Shown: piece by piece, positions 1-10,110 of the stretch
How positions within the stretch are numbered: position 1 is the stretch's first letter
How the letters are laid out: every line of letters starts with the position of its first letter
Assembly (NCBI GenBank): GCA_016648135.1
Contig: JADDOH010003980.1
Coordinates: 54,178-118,177 of the forward strand
Source of the DNA: Agrypnia vestita
Lineage: Eukaryota > Arthropoda > Insecta > Trichoptera > Phryganeidae
DNA length: 64,000 bases
Reading direction: 5' to 3'
Notes under the pieces: generated by a model
The model's input: only the letters and a program-made list of their open reading frames with translations
Databases searched by the model: none
What the model was told of the DNA's origin: nothing
Position numbers and translations under genes: made by a program

Positions 1-1658
1 GTTTTGCGTATTGTCAACACTGCACAAAATACACCTGGTAGTGAATTGTAGCACGTTTCACCCTCAACTCTGCATTTAATCCTTTACATGCGCCATTAGA
101 GAGATATAACAAACAGATCTAATAATATATAATCATATAGAGTGTAGATGCAACAAACAGTTCTTAATTTCGTAGAACAATTCCATTTTACGGATTCCAT
201 TTTATATAATATATATCATTACAATCAATAATTTGACAGACATGCACAGATTCCGGCTGCCGTCGCTGTCACGTTGCAGAGCGTTAGTGCAACGTGACAA
301 TAATGCTTTTTTTTTCAAACATCTTAACCCCCTTTCCCCCAAATTTCTTAATGAGGTAATCTCAGAAAAATATATGACGTAAAAGCGACCAAGTAAAAAC
401 GTCATACTCTTTTCCATGGTGACTGTAACTTTTAATCAATAACCATAAACATCAATATGTCTTTACATTATAGAAATTCATATGTTCCGAAATCCACAGT
501 GCTCGCGTGTTCGAAAATTTTAATGTGCTCCCTCACGTCTCGATAGGTAGGTATTTTTTCTAAAGAACTTTTTTTGAAGTCTGTGTCTTCATGGTATCTA
601 CCTAAAAAAATGAATTAAAAATATAATACTGATCGCTGGTTCGAGCCCCTATTACAGTCCTATTTTCATACCATAAACGTTTAGCTTATTTTGAAAATAG
701 TAAGAATATTGATGCGATTCGTATTCCGTGTTCACAACTCTATTTAAATAATAATAATGGGTACCCAGTACCTGCCTACACAAAATAAGTAGCACGCTAG
801 TTAAACGTCTTCTAACAAAGTAAATTTTAAATTGTCAAACATAAATATAAATTTCCTATAACTTCCTTCCTTCTCAAAGAACAGTAGGTACCTACATAAT
901 ATAACACACATAGGTAGGTACGCGATGTTTATGCATAGGCATGAGTGTAGATAGATAATTGTACTCGAGCGTTATTTATGTGTGTTTGTTAGTTTTCATT
1001 TCTTTTCCCTCGCAAACTTAATTTTTTTCCTGTTTTTCACGAAGTAAACTATTTAAAAATTTTAACCTAAGCTTACCCATTCAAAGCGTGCTTGCGTGAA
1101 ATTAATATGATTGATTAAAGACTTTTCATACTTCAAACGGCACACAATGAGGGCCGTCAAGAGAAATTTAGGAACACAGAATATGTGAAAAACTAATTCC
1201 ACAAATCTTAATTTTGTTTATCCATCTTTAATGATATGAACCCCTTTTCACCATTCTTCACCACCTTTGCAAAGATTTGATTTAATTTGTTACATTAGAG
1301 ACCTCTGCAAGATCAATGTCAGGCACAGTAATCCAGAAGGAATTCTATTATCTGGTTGTTAAAATTTATTAACATTTTAATAAATTTTAACACATTATAA
1401 TGCACAAATATATGGTACCTACTTCCAGGAACGATTAAAATATTTCATTTTTCAAAACGTCAAATAAACATTTAGGTAATAATAATACACCTACATACAG
1501 ATCACCGCAAATGTGAGAAACGCGTTTTTTTCTCTGCCCGATGTCAGTATTAACCGCACAAGGTCGATATTAATGTCGAAATATAGAATACCGTCAAATA
1601 CGTTGCTCGTATTCTATTGAAAATAAAATTATGCACGGCCATTTTACAACCATGTACC
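1..1658. other. Left flank, no gene seen
   Basis: AT-rich sequence without a convincing exon on either strand. Short runs such as taggtaggta and tacctaca recur. If the neuroparsin exon at 1823 belongs to a working gene, this stretch is its intron; I looked for a cysteine-rich upstream exon ending in phase 0 and found none, so earlier exons are probably left of the window. Confidence 0.5.
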
Positions 1659-1805
1659 TACAGTAGTCGGCAAACATCTTGAAATTTTACGGCGTAGTGG
1701 GGGGAAGTTTGCGCATGTACCATTCCACCAACCAGACCCAAATTTTGTCTTCCGCGCATTCCCCCACTACGCCAAAAAATTTCAAGAAATTTGCCGGCAA
1801 CTGTA
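1659..1805. repeat. Foldback repeat (hairpin)
   Basis: Two arms of roughly 50 bp, about 1659-1720 and 1755-1805, are imperfect inverted copies of each other. The left arm contains ggcgtagtgggggg and the right arm contains cccccactacgcc. The right arm ends 17 bases before the neuroparsin exon, so the foldback sits in the 3' end of the intron, where the branch point and pyrimidine tract would be. It is probably a small foldback transposon. Confidence 0.7.
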
Positions 1806-1822
1806 CCGATGGATTCGTCTAG

Positions 1823-2023
1823 GGACCCAACCAGACCTGCGGCGGACTGTTCGATCAGCGGGGCAGGTGCGGGGACGGGCTGAGCTGCAGGTGTGGCGTG
1901 TGCACGGGCTGCTCCACCGACACGCTGGAGTGCTACTACAGGCACTGCAGGCCCGAGTCGCAGGAAGAGGCCGGCCCATTGTCCAGACCCTCTGTGCACT
2001 ATCCATTCGCCACTCTCGGCTAG
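1823..2023 (+). CDS. NP: Neuroparsin, last coding exon (partial gene)
   Basis: The exon encodes the C-terminal 66 residues of a neuroparsin, a secreted cysteine-rich arthropod neurohormone; the mosquito member (ovary ecdysteroidogenic hormone) drives ecdysteroid production by the ovary. In frame from GGA at 1823 it reads GPNQTCGG, then RCGDGLSCRCGVCTGC, then LECYYRHC, and stops at TAG 2021-2023. The spacing CGG, about seven residues, GxCGxGLxCxCGxCxGCS, then LxC matches the C-terminal half of locust neuroparsin. The acceptor AG is at 1821-1822, and the in-frame TAG at 1820 means an upstream exon must join in phase 0. The pyrimidine tract is weak. About 20 residues after the last cysteine form an unusual tail. 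The signal-peptide exon is not seen, so the gene is partial here. GC content is well above its surroundings, as for the other host exons. Confidence 0.8.
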   Translation, partial: GPNQTCGGLFDQRGRCGDGLSCRCGVCTGCSTDTLECYYRHCRPESQEEAGPLSRPSVHYPFATLG

Positions 2024-2108
2024 AGTTCAAATTCAGAATGAGAAACCAAAATGGCGAATTTTGATCATTTTAAATTGAACTTTTTTGAGCATCGATCTAC
2101 TTTCTACT

Positions 2109-2505
2109 AAGGCGTTGAACACATTTTCTTTTCGAAATTTTCGACTTTCTGATGATAAATTTATAAGTTGATTGTGTTCTTTTGAAGTTAAATTGCATCT
2201 CAAACGTACTCAAATCTAAAATTAAAAATATTCAAATCAGTTTATATTTTCCCAACTATACACAATATTGTGGCAATCCATATATTGTATTCACTTTTTA
2301 AATTTTGTTTAAACTATCCATTATTTTTCACTGTATTATTTAACAAAAAAAATTTAAATTTATTTGTTGGATCCCAACTGATTTCAGATCCGCGATAAAA
2401 TAATATTAAATAATAAAACGATTATTCTTTTTTATATTTTGCCTGAGACAAAATCTGCAGGTAAAAAATGAGAATTTATGTATATAAAAAAATGTTCAAC
2501 GCCTT
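2109..2505. repeat. Short element with terminal inverted repeats
   Basis: aaggcgttgaacacatttt at the left end matches the inverse of aaaatgttcaacgcctttt at the right end, about 400 bp apart, with AT-rich noncoding sequence between. This looks like a miniature inverted-repeat transposon (MITE) just past the neuroparsin stop codon, so it may lie in that gene's 3' UTR. The superfamily cannot be told. Confidence 0.55.
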
Positions 2506-3726
2506 TTTAGATATAATCATTTTGGAAACAAGTACCTATACACATTTTATCAGTATTAAATTATTATACCCTATAATCTATGCTTTATAATCCTCTAATT
2601 GATAAAACTTAAATAGCTCATTAACCAAAGTTATGTAGATTCAAAACAAACGCATTTTTATGTGGTTTTGTGCATTTAACATGTGATATCGTACTTTAGT
2701 TAACATCTTTTTCATTCCACGGTAGTTTTCTATTTCATAATGATCTCATTTAGTGAATATGTTTCTATGATTATTTTTAATCAATTATATAAATTTGTGC
2801 TAGTCGGAGAGACAGGGTTGAATATATGTTTGTATTTATTATTGTATCTCTCACATGTCAATTACTATAAAACAATATTCAATTATTATACCTACTTATA
2901 TTAATTACAATCATTTATTTGCTTTTACGTATTGTCACCTGGTGTTTAAACACTCTCGCTAGTGTATTCTACGAATCTAAATTATAATTAATTTTATATT
3001 ATCTAGATGCATGATAACTTACGGAAAATGTAGTCCAGATACCTACATAAATTCATACTTGGTTCATAGATATTTAAAAAAAAATAAACAAACGATTTAA
3101 TAGTTAGGTAAGTACGATAAATAATGAGCACTGTTAATTTTTTTAAACTTTAGGTTGTATTGATTGTGATCTAAGGAAATTAACATTTTTATTCATTTGT
3201 TTGCACCAAGAAAAAGAAGACTATGCAAACATTTATTAATTACCTAAACTGAATAAAAGGCGTTAATAAAATAATGAATTTTTTAAAAAATTTTATGGTT
3301 TATTAATTTTTGGTTAAGTTAAGGAATAATTGATATAAATTATTCAAAATATATATTCAATTCATAACTGCACCAAGCCCACTGATATTTAAAAAAGGTT
3401 TATATTCTGTATTAAACCTTGCTTTTAATTACCTACTACAATTCTAACAACTATATTGAATCATTTTACTGGCTGGAAAATGATTTATAAAGTTGGTATA
3501 AATAATGATGCTTGATTAGGCGTTAATTTATTTATTAGGCTTTTCTTCACTTTCTTAAAAATATGTAAAAACATTGCAATTTATATCAAACCAATTTTGA
3601 AAAAATACAGGCAATTCAAAACGAAACGTGTTTTATTATTGATATCAAAAAAATATTAAAATAATTTAATGATTTGGCAGTAACTTCGTGGTGCAACATT
3701 TTAATAAATATGATTTTATATTATTA
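2506..3726. other. Intergenic, nothing recognised
   Basis: AT-rich sequence between neuroparsin and Sgf11. I see no exon, RNA gene or clear repeat pair. Confidence 0.5.
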
Positions 3727-3945
3727 CACATCAAATATGATTTTTATTTAAACTTACTACTACACACAATACCATGAGTTATCAATTACTACTCTTGCAG
3801 CTTGCAGTCCCTCTCATTTCAGGTACAGATAATAACTTATTATATTTACATAATGATGACACTCCTTTCGAAACTACAGTAGTAATTGATAACTCATATT
3901 GTGTGTTTAATATAGAATTTAAATAAAAATCATATTTTAAAGCCT
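3727..3945. repeat. Foldback MITE upstream of Sgf11
   Basis: The left arm (about 3727-3790: atgatttttatttaaa, cacacaata, gagttatcaattactact) and the right arm (about 3880-3945) are inverted copies about 60 bp long with small indels. The spacer is about 90 bp. The element ends about 215 bases before the Sgf11 start codon. Confidence 0.75.
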
Positions 3946-4159
3946 TCGTCATATTTTGAAAGGCCCGCTAATTGCATTGCGTGGTATATTTGGTGGTGCT
4001 AGTGTTAAGCTCACACACAGATGGCGCTCGTGTGACTGAATCATCTGTTCGGCTTCTGTAACAATAAAATGCAAACTGTCAAATCCGGCGACCTTATGGG
4101 AGTGTTTTACTGAAAGAAAACATTGTTTACTAACTAAAAAGTGTGTGCGGAAAAAAATA
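3946..4159 (+). promoter_or_regulatory. Presumed Sgf11 promoter and 5' UTR
   Basis: This is the stretch between the foldback and the Sgf11 ATG. It holds AGATGGCGCT at 4019-4028, which resembles the insect CTCF core, and no clear TATA box. Assignment as promoter rests on position only. Confidence 0.35.
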
Positions 4160-4517
4160 ATGATGCATTTTGGAATACAAGAGTTCACTGTTAACGAGAT
4201 TCACGCTAAATTCGGCGAATACATGGAGAACCAAGAGAACGTGGACCGAGCGGCCAACTATATTTACGACTCTTTGATTGAAGATTTGACTATGGGGGTG
4301 CTCTTTGAGTTCCATCACGGACTGAAGACGGGCCTCACCGAACTGATTGACGGTGAGCCCGAGAAGGAAGAACCCTTGCTGATTGTGAACACTCCGGAGT
4401 GTGACGTCTTTGGTCTGTCAGTCGTGAAGAAGACTCCGGATTGCAATTGCTCCTGTCCCAACTGCGACCGTCCGGTCTCGGCCACCAGATTCGCTCCCCA
4501 TCTAGAAAAGTGCATGG
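4160..4517 (+). CDS. Sgf11: Sgf11 exon 1 (N-terminal helix and zinc finger)
   Basis: Codes residues 1-119 plus one base of residue 120. The donor is GTGAGT at 4518. Reading through the donor would add about ten residues before a stop at 4547-4549, which is not the conserved form. Confidence 0.95.
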
Positions 4518-7500
4518 GTGAGTCACTGATACATTGTAATATTAAATAAATCTTTGATTACCTCGACTTGTTCCTCTACCAAAATTCGTCTTCTCGAGAT
4601 GATGTGCAACCAAATAAAACTCACACAATTAAAATGGTTTTCTGATTTATAACGAGTGGCACATCCTTAATAATATAATTTGTAATGTTTTGATTCTACA
4701 TTGATTTAAATTATTTTGTTTTTCTATCAATAGTTAAAGTGATGAATTACGAGTAAAATAAACTAACTAAGGTGTGAAAAGTGTTAAAATCCTTACTAAA
4801 TCTTATTTTCCACACCTAGGTGCCCTCTTATACAAGCAGATATTATTATTTATATTTTTAATTTTGTGCATAATTTATTAGCCGTTTGTATCATTCTAAA
4901 GTGATTCCGTATTCATCTCATCCATATCTTTAACTCATAGCTTTCCTTATGATTGTACATAGCCTTAAGCATTATGCGTGGACTGACTGACAAATGACAT
5001 ATCAAATAGCAAATAGCGCAAACTTTTTGAAGAATAGCAATTTTAATATTTTTAAAAATGCTAGATGCATAAGAATGTCAATCAACAGAAATACTTTAGG
5101 CTCTGACACATTATGATATTTAGGTATGGGCCGCAACAGCTCACGCATTGCGTCCCGCCGTATCGCCAGTAACAGCAAGGAGCCAGCCTTGTACGCTGGT
5201 CTGCTCAGTGATGATGACGATGACGCCGACTGGGTTGGGGATCGTCGGAAAAAGAAATTGAGGAACAATGGAGTGAGGAAACAAACCAAATTGAAGTGAG
5301 CATTATTGAAATAAATATTTTCATAAGCATCTACTTTCACTACTTGTAAGTATTAGTCATGAATAATTTTTCTATTCATCCGACAACTTTATATTTAAAT
5401 TAAAGTATGTTGTATTGTTGTCAGGTATAATTTAATCATATAAGCACACAGAGTAGTCTTAAAAAAGTTAATTAATTTTTTTTATTGTTTCCGAGGTAAG
5501 TTTGTAGAACTCCATAATCACGAGTATGGAAATAAAAGTTGTGTTTTTAGTCTTCTTGTTTAATTCACCATGTTTCATTTTTTGAGGGCATTATCAATCA
5601 AATCTCTTGTAAATAAAAGTGTTTTATTTTCACATAGTTGATTAATTTATTGTAAAAGGGAATATAACTCATGTTTGCATAGGTATTCTAATTTCTTTTC
5701 AGGGTTGATAAACCATGTAAATTTGTAATAAAATTTACATTGTGAAAGAAGATTCTCTGGAAGGCTTCTAAAAAGTATAAAGCGGGAAAACTGTATATCT
5801 TGGACACATGTTTCTGTTGGTCGTGAAACACAAGGAAGGGCTCAGGTCGAAGAAAGTTTCTTGTCTGAAAAATATTTGCCGATTACAGGTGGCAAAAGAC
5901 TGAAGGTGGCGAGTACTTGGAGGTGTTTAGCAGAATGGTCGCAACGTTCTATGAGAATACAGTATTCAGAAGAAGAATTAGGTTTCCAGAGATGAGCACA
6001 TATTTATCCCATTCTCACGTCAAAATCCTAAAATGTATGCATTAGAGGCAAATGAAAATGTTCGAAATCTCATTTTGCAAATATTGTATGCCTAACGTCA
6101 CAAGAATAACCATACTGAGGTTGTATTTAAAGTAGAGTATATTTTTTACATATCTTGGGGGTCATGAAGAAGATAATTTACTGAGCATTTTGCATCCATT
6201 AAGGCATACTGCGTATATGTATTAAATTACACACATTGAATTTTTATTTTATTTTATTGAAATAAAAAATATTACTTACATTTTACATTGAATATTGAAT
6301 ACATTTTTTTTTATACATGTTTAAATGTCCCCAGTAAAGTAATATGTACTTGTGTTTGGGGACAGGATTATGATACATAAGAGCATGAATGGATAATTCG
6401 TATGTATAAGTTAATAATGGAACAGTGTAAAGAAATACAAACATCATAAGATAAATATTAGTGACTCAAGTATACTAATTATTTCGGAGTATCGTTATTT
6501 TTTATAATTGTAACTATTTTTTGTTTTAATTGTGTATTCTATTTGTTTTATGTGTTTCTTGAATTTTGTACAGTGTTCTTCAGTTCTAATATTCATTGGT
6601 AAGTTATTGAAATATTTGACACCTAGATAAGTGTAATGGTGTTTTGTGGCTGTTTTGTCATATTTAGGAATGTTTAAGCATCCTATTATTTGCGCTCTTT
6701 GGCTATGAGTATTATGAGTTTGCGTGTGGAAAAAGTGTTTCAAGTATTGTCCTATTTTCATTTCAGTGGCAATGCCAAAGCGACCAGCACCAGCAATGGA
6801 AACAGTACAGAAGGAGCCAGTTCTTCACAGGAGCCGGGTGGAGCCACTTACGAGACGATGACATGGAACGAAAAGAAAAATCTCCTCTTACAATTGTGCG
6901 GAGTTGTGTCGGAACATACCAAGAAACTTTGCATAAGGTTTGAAATATTTTTTAACCTCCTTATGCAGCTTAATCAGCTTGGTATGTGTGAAATTTATAA
7001 TGCAGGTAAAAAACAAAGAAATACAATCTTGCGCTGGATTTAGAATCAGGCCATCAGTTGATTTAATACAGTAAGCTGAGAAATCTGAGAAAACATCAAA
7101 GAAACTTCATTTGTTACTGTTCAGCTATTATAAAAAAAACAATGTTTATTTAAATAAACATTGTTTCACTCACCCTAAACGATGGTTCATTGCAGAATAA
7201 ACCATAATATTAAGCCATTTATCACCAAACACAAATAAGAAATACATTTATGTATATATTTATTAATCCGTTTATTCTCTATTGAAAAGCATTATTAAAA
7301 CAACAGTATTATACTGTACGCATACATTCAAATGAACTGTAGATAATTATAAATTATGGAAAATAAATCAGAAGCAAATACGGTAAAACCCTATAAATTC
7401 GTACTCTGATAATTCGTAATTTGCCACAATTTAAAATTTTTACAGAGAAGTCCCAAAATATTAATTTCTTAGTAGATTAACCCTGCTAATTCGAAAATTC

Positions 7501-9632
7501 CGGTAATTCATAATTTAAAATAGTTTTTAACCTCTTGTGCCATAAATAAACACATCTATTAGGTCACATAATTAAATTTTTTTTTTAAATTTGACAAAAT
7601 TGAAAAAATGTTTCGATTTTTTTCGCAAGTAAGAGCAACAAATATGTCAATATCGGGTACTTTAGTAGGTAATAGAAATGTCGCGATCTTCGTATTAGTG
7701 TGATAAATTTTGCATTTTTAAATATGCAAAAATACAGATTTTTTTACAAAATTAATGACTTTTTTCACAAAATTAATGGGTTTTTTCATGAGTTTTAGGA
7801 TTTTTGGCGAATTTCGCAATTGTATTGCGATTTTTTTTTGTACCTTGAAATTTGAATCAACGGGATCTTCAAGTTTGTGTTTACTGGGGTATTATGCCAT
7901 GTAGTTACGACCTTTCGGGCCGACGTTTCGGATCCCATTGCAGGGTCCATCATCAGGGCTGATGTGTTGATGATGGACAAACTTGAAGATTCTGAGTGGC
8001 CGTGAACACCTAAGAACATTCTTGAATCAACGGGGTTCCGTATATGTACAGTAAAACTTCGATTTTACGTTCCTCGTTTTTACGTTTTCCCGCTATTTCC
8101 ACCGAAAATTCGAAGTCCCATTTCATCTCCATACATTCCCATATAAATATTTCCCGCAATTTACGCGGATGAATTTTTTCACTTCCCCGGTTTTACACCG
8201 AATTATTTAGAAAATTCAATATGTCAACTCCAAAATCATTGAAATTTATGAGCGAAATTATGAATTTTACTTTTTCTTTCCAAAAACTCGATACGCCAAC
8301 ATTAGATGAATTTTCAACGCGGCAGTTACGATATTTTGTGTTTGGGCTCCGGCTCGAGCACGTACAAATTACGTTAGTAATGAAGTAACGTAAAAAGGGA
8401 CACACTAATTAGTGTATGTAAATGTTTTTAACGCTTGAATAATGCTCTTTTTTACTAATTGTACTCATTTTACCATCAGCAATTCGAGCGCGCGAAAATC
8501 GTAACGACGCTTCTATGTTCCGTGAACGGCGCAGTGGCGGTTTTCACTCGCGATCTAAATGACAGCCGCTGCGATGTATTACTTATGAATCGTTTTTTAA
8601 AGTATTTCGTTAGTTTGTATTGTTAAATTCGCATTTCATTTTGTTTTACGCACTTTCTTGAAATTTTTTTTCTTAAATTAAAAATTTAGCGGCCGAGTTT
8701 AGAGTTTTTTCCGCCATTTTTTTTAACAGAATACGAAATTGAAGATACCTATGGGCGCTATAAAAAAATAATCGGCCTCTAAAATTTAGCGATTTACCTA
8801 GAGAATAAGGGCCCAAATGTTGACCTGAATCAAGTAGAGGATTGGAGGCAAACTGATGTACATGAACTGATACAAAAATACATTTACAACGCCGTTGAAA
8901 CAGGGTTATTTTTTTAGCAATAGCAACATAAAAAAATAGTAACTAGGTAAAAAGTAATCTAAAAGATAATGTACATTTTTGAAAATAACAAATATAATAT
9001 GAATTTATTTTAAGCATTAATTGTTTTTACTTCCATCGAAAGCTCATTTTTGTATACAATTTTCATTTCCTCACTTTTACATTTTCCTCAATTCTACACC
9101 GATTTTTTTTGTTCCCTGGAAAAGTGTAAAAACGAAGTTTTACTGTAATTAGAATTTTTTTTTGTAATCCCCTTTAATTTCGAATTAACTAGGTTATACT
9201 GTATTTATTTAACAAAATACTTTAGAATCTGTATAACACTATAATAATTAGGCTCTGAAAGTATAATTCAAGCACCTTAGCTGAATATATGAACTTCATG
9301 GACCTGGTTCATTCATACGTTCCGGTAATTTTTTACACTTCGAAAAATCACACTGACAATGCAAATGAATAAATTCCTATTGCAGGTCGATAAGATGTCC
9401 CCAGCACACAGAAGAGCAACGTAAAACATTACGTAACACCGTCTTGGACCCGTCGTTGGCTGATCACAACATGGACACACTTACTCCGCTGACTCCACAC
9501 AATGTGGGCTCGCCGCCCGACTCCAGCCCCTCTTCTAGCTGCTCCTCATCCAGTCGCAAGAGGGACAAACATCGTTCCAAGAACTCCAAGGCCAAGCGAG
9601 AGAAAGTGAACCACTCTCCCGGCAGGGAATAA
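4160..9632 (+). CDS. Sgf11: SAGA-associated factor 11 / ATXN7L3 homologue, complete
   Basis: Sgf11 (ATXN7L3 in vertebrates) belongs to the deubiquitinase module of the SAGA coactivator, with Nonstop/USP22, ENY2 and Ataxin-7, and helps remove ubiquitin from histone H2B in the nucleus. Four coding exons join in frame: 4160-4517, 5124-5295, 6767-6937 and 9386-9632, giving 315 aa; vertebrate ATXN7L3 is about 347 aa. The N-terminal helix (residues 1-55) is the part that contacts ENY2 and the ubiquitin protease. A CCHC zinc finger follows, with C99, C102, H114 and C118, then the conserved [18 protein letters not shown] stretch across the exon 1/2 junction. The SCA7 domain spans exons 3 and 4 ([29 protein letters not shown]). 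The tail is serine- and lysine-rich. ATG at 4160 is chosen; ATG at 4163 is equally usable. AATAAA at 9628-9633 overlaps the stop codon. Introns 2 and 3 are rich in transposon debris. Confidence 0.95.
5124..5295 (+). CDS. Sgf11: Sgf11 exon 2
   Basis: The acceptor is tatttag at 5117-5123. The exon encodes the [15 protein letters not shown] motif, an acidic run ([12 protein letters not shown]) and a basic stretch ([10 protein letters not shown]). The donor GTGAGC is at 5296; phase 2. Confidence 0.95.
5296..6239 (+). other. Sgf11 intron 2, unrecognised part
   Basis: No exon is seen. About 5700-6010 is less AT-rich than its surroundings and could be old transposon sequence, but I cannot assign it. 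Confidence 0.4.
6240..6761 (-). mobile_element. Non-LTR retrotransposon fragment (reverse transcriptase C-terminus)
   Basis: On the minus strand, 6761 down to 6495 encodes an open stretch with [15 protein letters not shown] and then a basic FKKHIKQ tail. This is the hallmark end of many non-LTR reverse-transcriptase ORFs (YxGVKLYNxLPxxIR then FKKxLK). An AT-rich 3' region follows toward 6240. Only the 3' end of the element remains, as is usual for 5'-truncated copies. It lies antisense in Sgf11 intron 2 and reaches to within about five bases of exon 3. Confidence 0.7.
6767..6937 (+). CDS. Sgf11: Sgf11 exon 3 (start of SCA7 region)
   Basis: The acceptor is ttttcatttcag, ending at 6766. The exon codes a Ser/Thr/Asn-rich linker and then [20 protein letters not shown], the conserved entry to the SCA7 domain. 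The donor is AG|GTTTGA at 6938, weaker than the other donors. Confidence 0.93.
7865..8021 (-). mobile_element. Penelope-like fragment flanked by a 13-bp target duplication
   Basis: ttgaatcaacggg occurs at 7852-7864 and again at 8022-8034, flanking a 157-bp insert. The insert contains ggccgacgtttcggatc and cattgcagggtccatcatcag, shared with 20881-20925. Such motifs recur in retroelements whose RNA carries hammerhead ribozymes, including Penelope-like ones, and that is the basis of the name. The long duplication fits target-primed retrotransposition. No protein-coding part is left. Confidence 0.55.
7922..7956 (-). ncRNA. Hammerhead-ribozyme-like core
   Basis: Read on the minus strand the core is CTGATGA (7956-7950), then a hairpin GGACCC/GGG(A)TCC, then GAAAC (7929-7925) and GTC (7924-7922). 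In a hammerhead, CUGAUGA and GAAA are the catalytic strands and cleavage follows the GUC. Here ACGT next to GAA is self-complementary, so helix III could form between two copies, as in dimeric retroelement hammerheads. Helix I can pair only about three bases (GCC with GGC). There is an unpaired U at the base of helix II. Activity is not established. Confidence 0.4.
8050..9147. mobile_element. Degenerate Tigger/pogo element nested in the pogo MITE
   Basis: The inverted ends are CAGTAAAACTTCGATTTTACG on the left and the inverse of cgaagttttactg on the right, flanked by TA on both sides (target duplication). Near 8885-8920 the plus strand reads [12 protein letters not shown], the pogo/Tigger transposase catalytic motif YNADETGLFF with the catalytic Asp replaced by Val. 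The rest of the reading frame is broken, so the element is dead. Confidence 0.7.
9386..9632 (+). CDS. Sgf11: Sgf11 exon 4 (end of SCA7 domain, basic tail)
   Basis: The acceptor is tattgcag, ending at 9385. The exon codes [16 protein letters not shown], a proline/serine linker and a basic C-terminus ([16 protein letters not shown]). It stops at TAA 9630-9632 inside AATAAA. Confidence 0.95.
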
Positions 9633-10110
9633 ATATGATGTGTTAGTTCATGTCCAGAGACGGAATGAAACAGTTCTACTCATTTTACATTCAGCATTGT
9701 CAACCAACGACATAGTAAGACCACCGTTTGGATTAGGTTTGCCTAAGTTTCTAACAGAATTAAGCCTTAAATTATCACAGAAAAAATGGTATTCTTGTGC
9801 CATTTGTATGCAGAGGTAAGACAACACAGTGAGTCTTAAATCCTTTAGAATTAGAACAGCGGAGCTATCAGCGAAATGGAAGTGGATTTGATTTTTTTGC
9901 TCCAGCAGGATTCAATGAAACTTCGATGTTTCTGCACTTTAGAATATTTTCAAAGGTCAGAGAGAATGAAACTACAGTAACCTCTCCATACTCCATTGTG
10001 CACCTTCGCAGCTAAGCTCTGCTAAGATAATACTGTATATGTATGTATGTATGTATGGACAACAGGGCTTGGGTTTTCTTGTTTTATAGTATGTCAGCTT
10101 TGGCTTGAAT
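9633..10110 (+). other. Sgf11 3' flank with a short TATG microsatellite
   Basis: Holds the likely Sgf11 cleavage site region and a TATG run at about 10038-10057. No other gene is seen. Confidence 0.5.

Larger units (their letters stand above)
7381..9201. mobile_element. pogo-like MITE split by two later insertions
   Basis: The left end (ggtaaaaccctataaattcg) and the right end (ttcgaattaact, then ttatactgta) match the ends of the similar copies at 27058-27571 and 53253-54380. The TIR pattern is CAGTAxAACCCCxTTAATTCGAA. Related internal sequence (cccaaaatgttaatttc, ctccggtaattcg) is shared. The element is interrupted by a Penelope-like piece (7865-8021) and a Tigger relic (8050-9147). It lies in Sgf11 intron 3. 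Confidence 0.7.

Noticed and set aside
1658..2078. Several open frames on both strands around 1658-2078
   Set aside because: They are shadows of the GC-rich neuroparsin exon and of the foldback; only the frame starting at 1823 has the family's cysteine pattern.
5002..5340. Minus-strand open frame of 112 aa
   Set aside because: It is the antisense of Sgf11 exon 2 plus AT-rich intron; no motif and no independent support.
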